This document shows, piece by piece, positions 4,839 through 5,082 of a stretch of DNA of 5,082 nucleotides. Numbering within the stretch: position 1 is the stretch's first letter; each line of letters begins with the position of its first letter. Location of the stretch: contig CANQZF010000139.1 in assembly GCA_947628265.1 (NCBI GenBank), positions 1 through 5,082 of the forward strand. Reading direction: 5' to 3'. The notes beneath the pieces were generated by a model that was given only the letters and a program-made list of their open reading frames with translations, made no database searches and was not told where the DNA came from. Source of the stretch: an uncultured Oscillospiraceae bacterium. Lineage in GTDB: Bacteria; Bacillota; Clostridia; Oscillospirales; Oscillospiraceae. Made by a program: the position numbers and the translations under genes.

Positions 4839-4873
4839 CAAAAAGGAGCGGCTTACGCCGCACATTAAAATTA

Positions 4874-4906
4874 TTCGCCGCAAAATTTTGCGGCGAAAAC
4901 CTTTTT
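4874..4906 (+). terminator. 24-bp perfect palindrome with downstream T run; terminator or protein-binding site
   Basis: TTCGCCGCAAAA (4874-4885) is followed directly by its reverse complement TTTTGCGGCGAA (4886-4897). TTTTT at 4902-4906 follows after AACC. As RNA it would fold with a GC-rich TCGCCGC stem and an A/U apex, giving a plausible intrinsic terminator. As DNA the uninterrupted symmetry would also suit a dimeric regulator. Position between genes does not decide. Confidence 0.55.
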
Positions 4907-4952
4907 CGGGGATGGTGCGTTGATTTTTCCGTATTATTATCCCACCGTGCAT

Positions 4953-4974
4953 GGGCCGATGTGGTCATCGGCCC
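4953..4974. repeat. Covarying hairpin repeat, copy 1
   Basis: GGGCCGATG (4953-4961), loop TGGT, CATCGGCCC (4966-4974) is a perfect 9-bp stem. CCGT (4945-4948) and ACGG (4977-4980) can add a further helix across a small internal loop. It has the same architecture as the hairpin at 5033-5054. Confidence 0.8.
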
Positions 4975-4999
4975 TTACGGCGGATTTTGGGGTTTTAGG

Positions 5000-5017
5000 T
5001 TTTACCGGAAGGTAAAA
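5000..5017. repeat. Small hairpin with GGAA tetraloop
   Basis: TTTTACC (5000-5006) pairs with GGTAAAA (5011-5017) around GGAA, which is of the stable GNRA tetraloop type. It lies between the two covarying hairpins. No function can be assigned. Confidence 0.55.
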
Positions 5018-5030
5018 ACGTATCGGAGAA

Positions 5031-5056
5031 ACGGGCCGCCGTGGGCGGCGGCCCGT
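5031..5056. repeat. Covarying hairpin repeat, copy 2
   Basis: ACGGGCCGCCG (5031-5041), loop TGGG, CGGCGGCCCGT (5046-5056) is a perfect 11-bp stem. The core 5033-5054 aligns without gaps to 4953-4974, with five differences; four of these are two compensating base-pair changes and the fifth is in the loop. Confidence 0.8.
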
Positions 5057-5082
5057 ACATTACGCTTTTACTTACCGATCAA

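Larger units (their letters stand above)
4683..4861. mobile_element. MITE-like fold-back element with long imperfect inverted arms
   Basis: The left arm (4683-4764) and the right arm (4796-4861, read on the minus strand) share the same blocks in the same order: GCGGC...GCCGC mini-hairpin, then CCTTTTT, then GCCTTCCCCGC (left) or GCCCTCCCCGC (right), then GGCGG(G/A)GA(A/G)GG, then GGTGAGGTGAG-type sequence. The innermost block TGAGGTGAGAAGG (4752-4764) pairs with CCCTCTCACCTCA (4796-4808) with one mismatch. The left arm carries about 14 extra bases near 4737-4750. Only about 31 bases (4765-4795) separate the arms. There is no transposase and no clear target-site duplication, so mobility is inferred from architecture alone. 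Structured intergenic repeats with GCCTTCCCC-GGGGAAGGTGG and GATGAGG wording are, to my recollection, widespread in gut Clostridia. Confidence 0.6.
4570..5082. other. Non-coding, hairpin-rich repeat region after the lipoprotein gene
   Basis: I see no credible gene in these 513 bases on either strand. The open stretches are short, have no ribosome-binding site and cross the repeats. No tRNA, rRNA or riboswitch is recognised. The content is a series of separate inverted repeats and a short tandem array, listed individually. The next gene, if any, begins beyond the right edge. Confidence 0.75.

Noticed and set aside
4953..5056. Riboswitch or structured ncRNA upstream of a gene beyond the edge
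   Set aside because: The hairpins are simple and repeated, with no conserved riboswitch core that I recognise, no promoter ahead of them and no downstream start codon inside the window.
4570..5082. CRISPR array
   Set aside because: There is more than one repeat type, but no series of identical repeats of about 30 bases with unique spacers of even length. The heptamers are gapless and the hairpin copies are only two and diverged.

Overview
The window looks like chromosomal DNA from a GC-rich gut-type member of the Clostridia (Oscillospiraceae-like). This is inferred from the EF-G type, strong AGGAGG-type ribosome-binding sites, sigma-A promoters, a Phd/RelE module and the hairpin-rich intergenic repeats. 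No species can be named from the sequence.

Layout, all genes on the + strand. Bases 1-494 are the 3' end of a translation elongation factor G gene, probably the EF-G2-like paralog, closed by an intrinsic terminator (512-539). Bases 546-1186 hold a compact type II toxin-antitoxin operon: a Phd/YefM antitoxin (601-882) and a RelE/ParE toxin (875-1186) overlapping by 8 nt. A perfect inverted repeat overlies its promoter. The toxin is followed by a second terminator whose 27 bases are identical to those of the first, so the cassette lies between direct repeats. A near-consensus promoter (1236-1264) then drives a two-gene unit: a cytoplasmic GH13 alpha-amylase-family hydrolase (1299-2603) and, one base after its stop, a lipoprotein (2605-4569). 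The lipoprotein combines a propeller-like region with a C-terminal HExxH putative zinc peptidase domain.

Bases 4570-5082 hold no convincing gene and are packed with structured repeats: a GC hairpin, a four-unit TTCACTW heptamer array, a fold-back (MITE-like) element at about 4683-4861 made almost entirely of two imperfect inverted arms, a 24-bp perfect palindrome, and two copies of a 22-nt hairpin whose stems differ by compensatory changes.

The toxin-antitoxin pair forms a self-contained module. The hydrolase and lipoprotein are probably co-transcribed and translationally coupled, but a shared function is not evident: one is predicted cytoplasmic, the other anchored outside the membrane. The most notable items are the terminator-bracketed toxin-antitoxin cassette, the propeller/HELWH lipoprotein, and the fold-back and covarying hairpin repeats in the last 500 bases.
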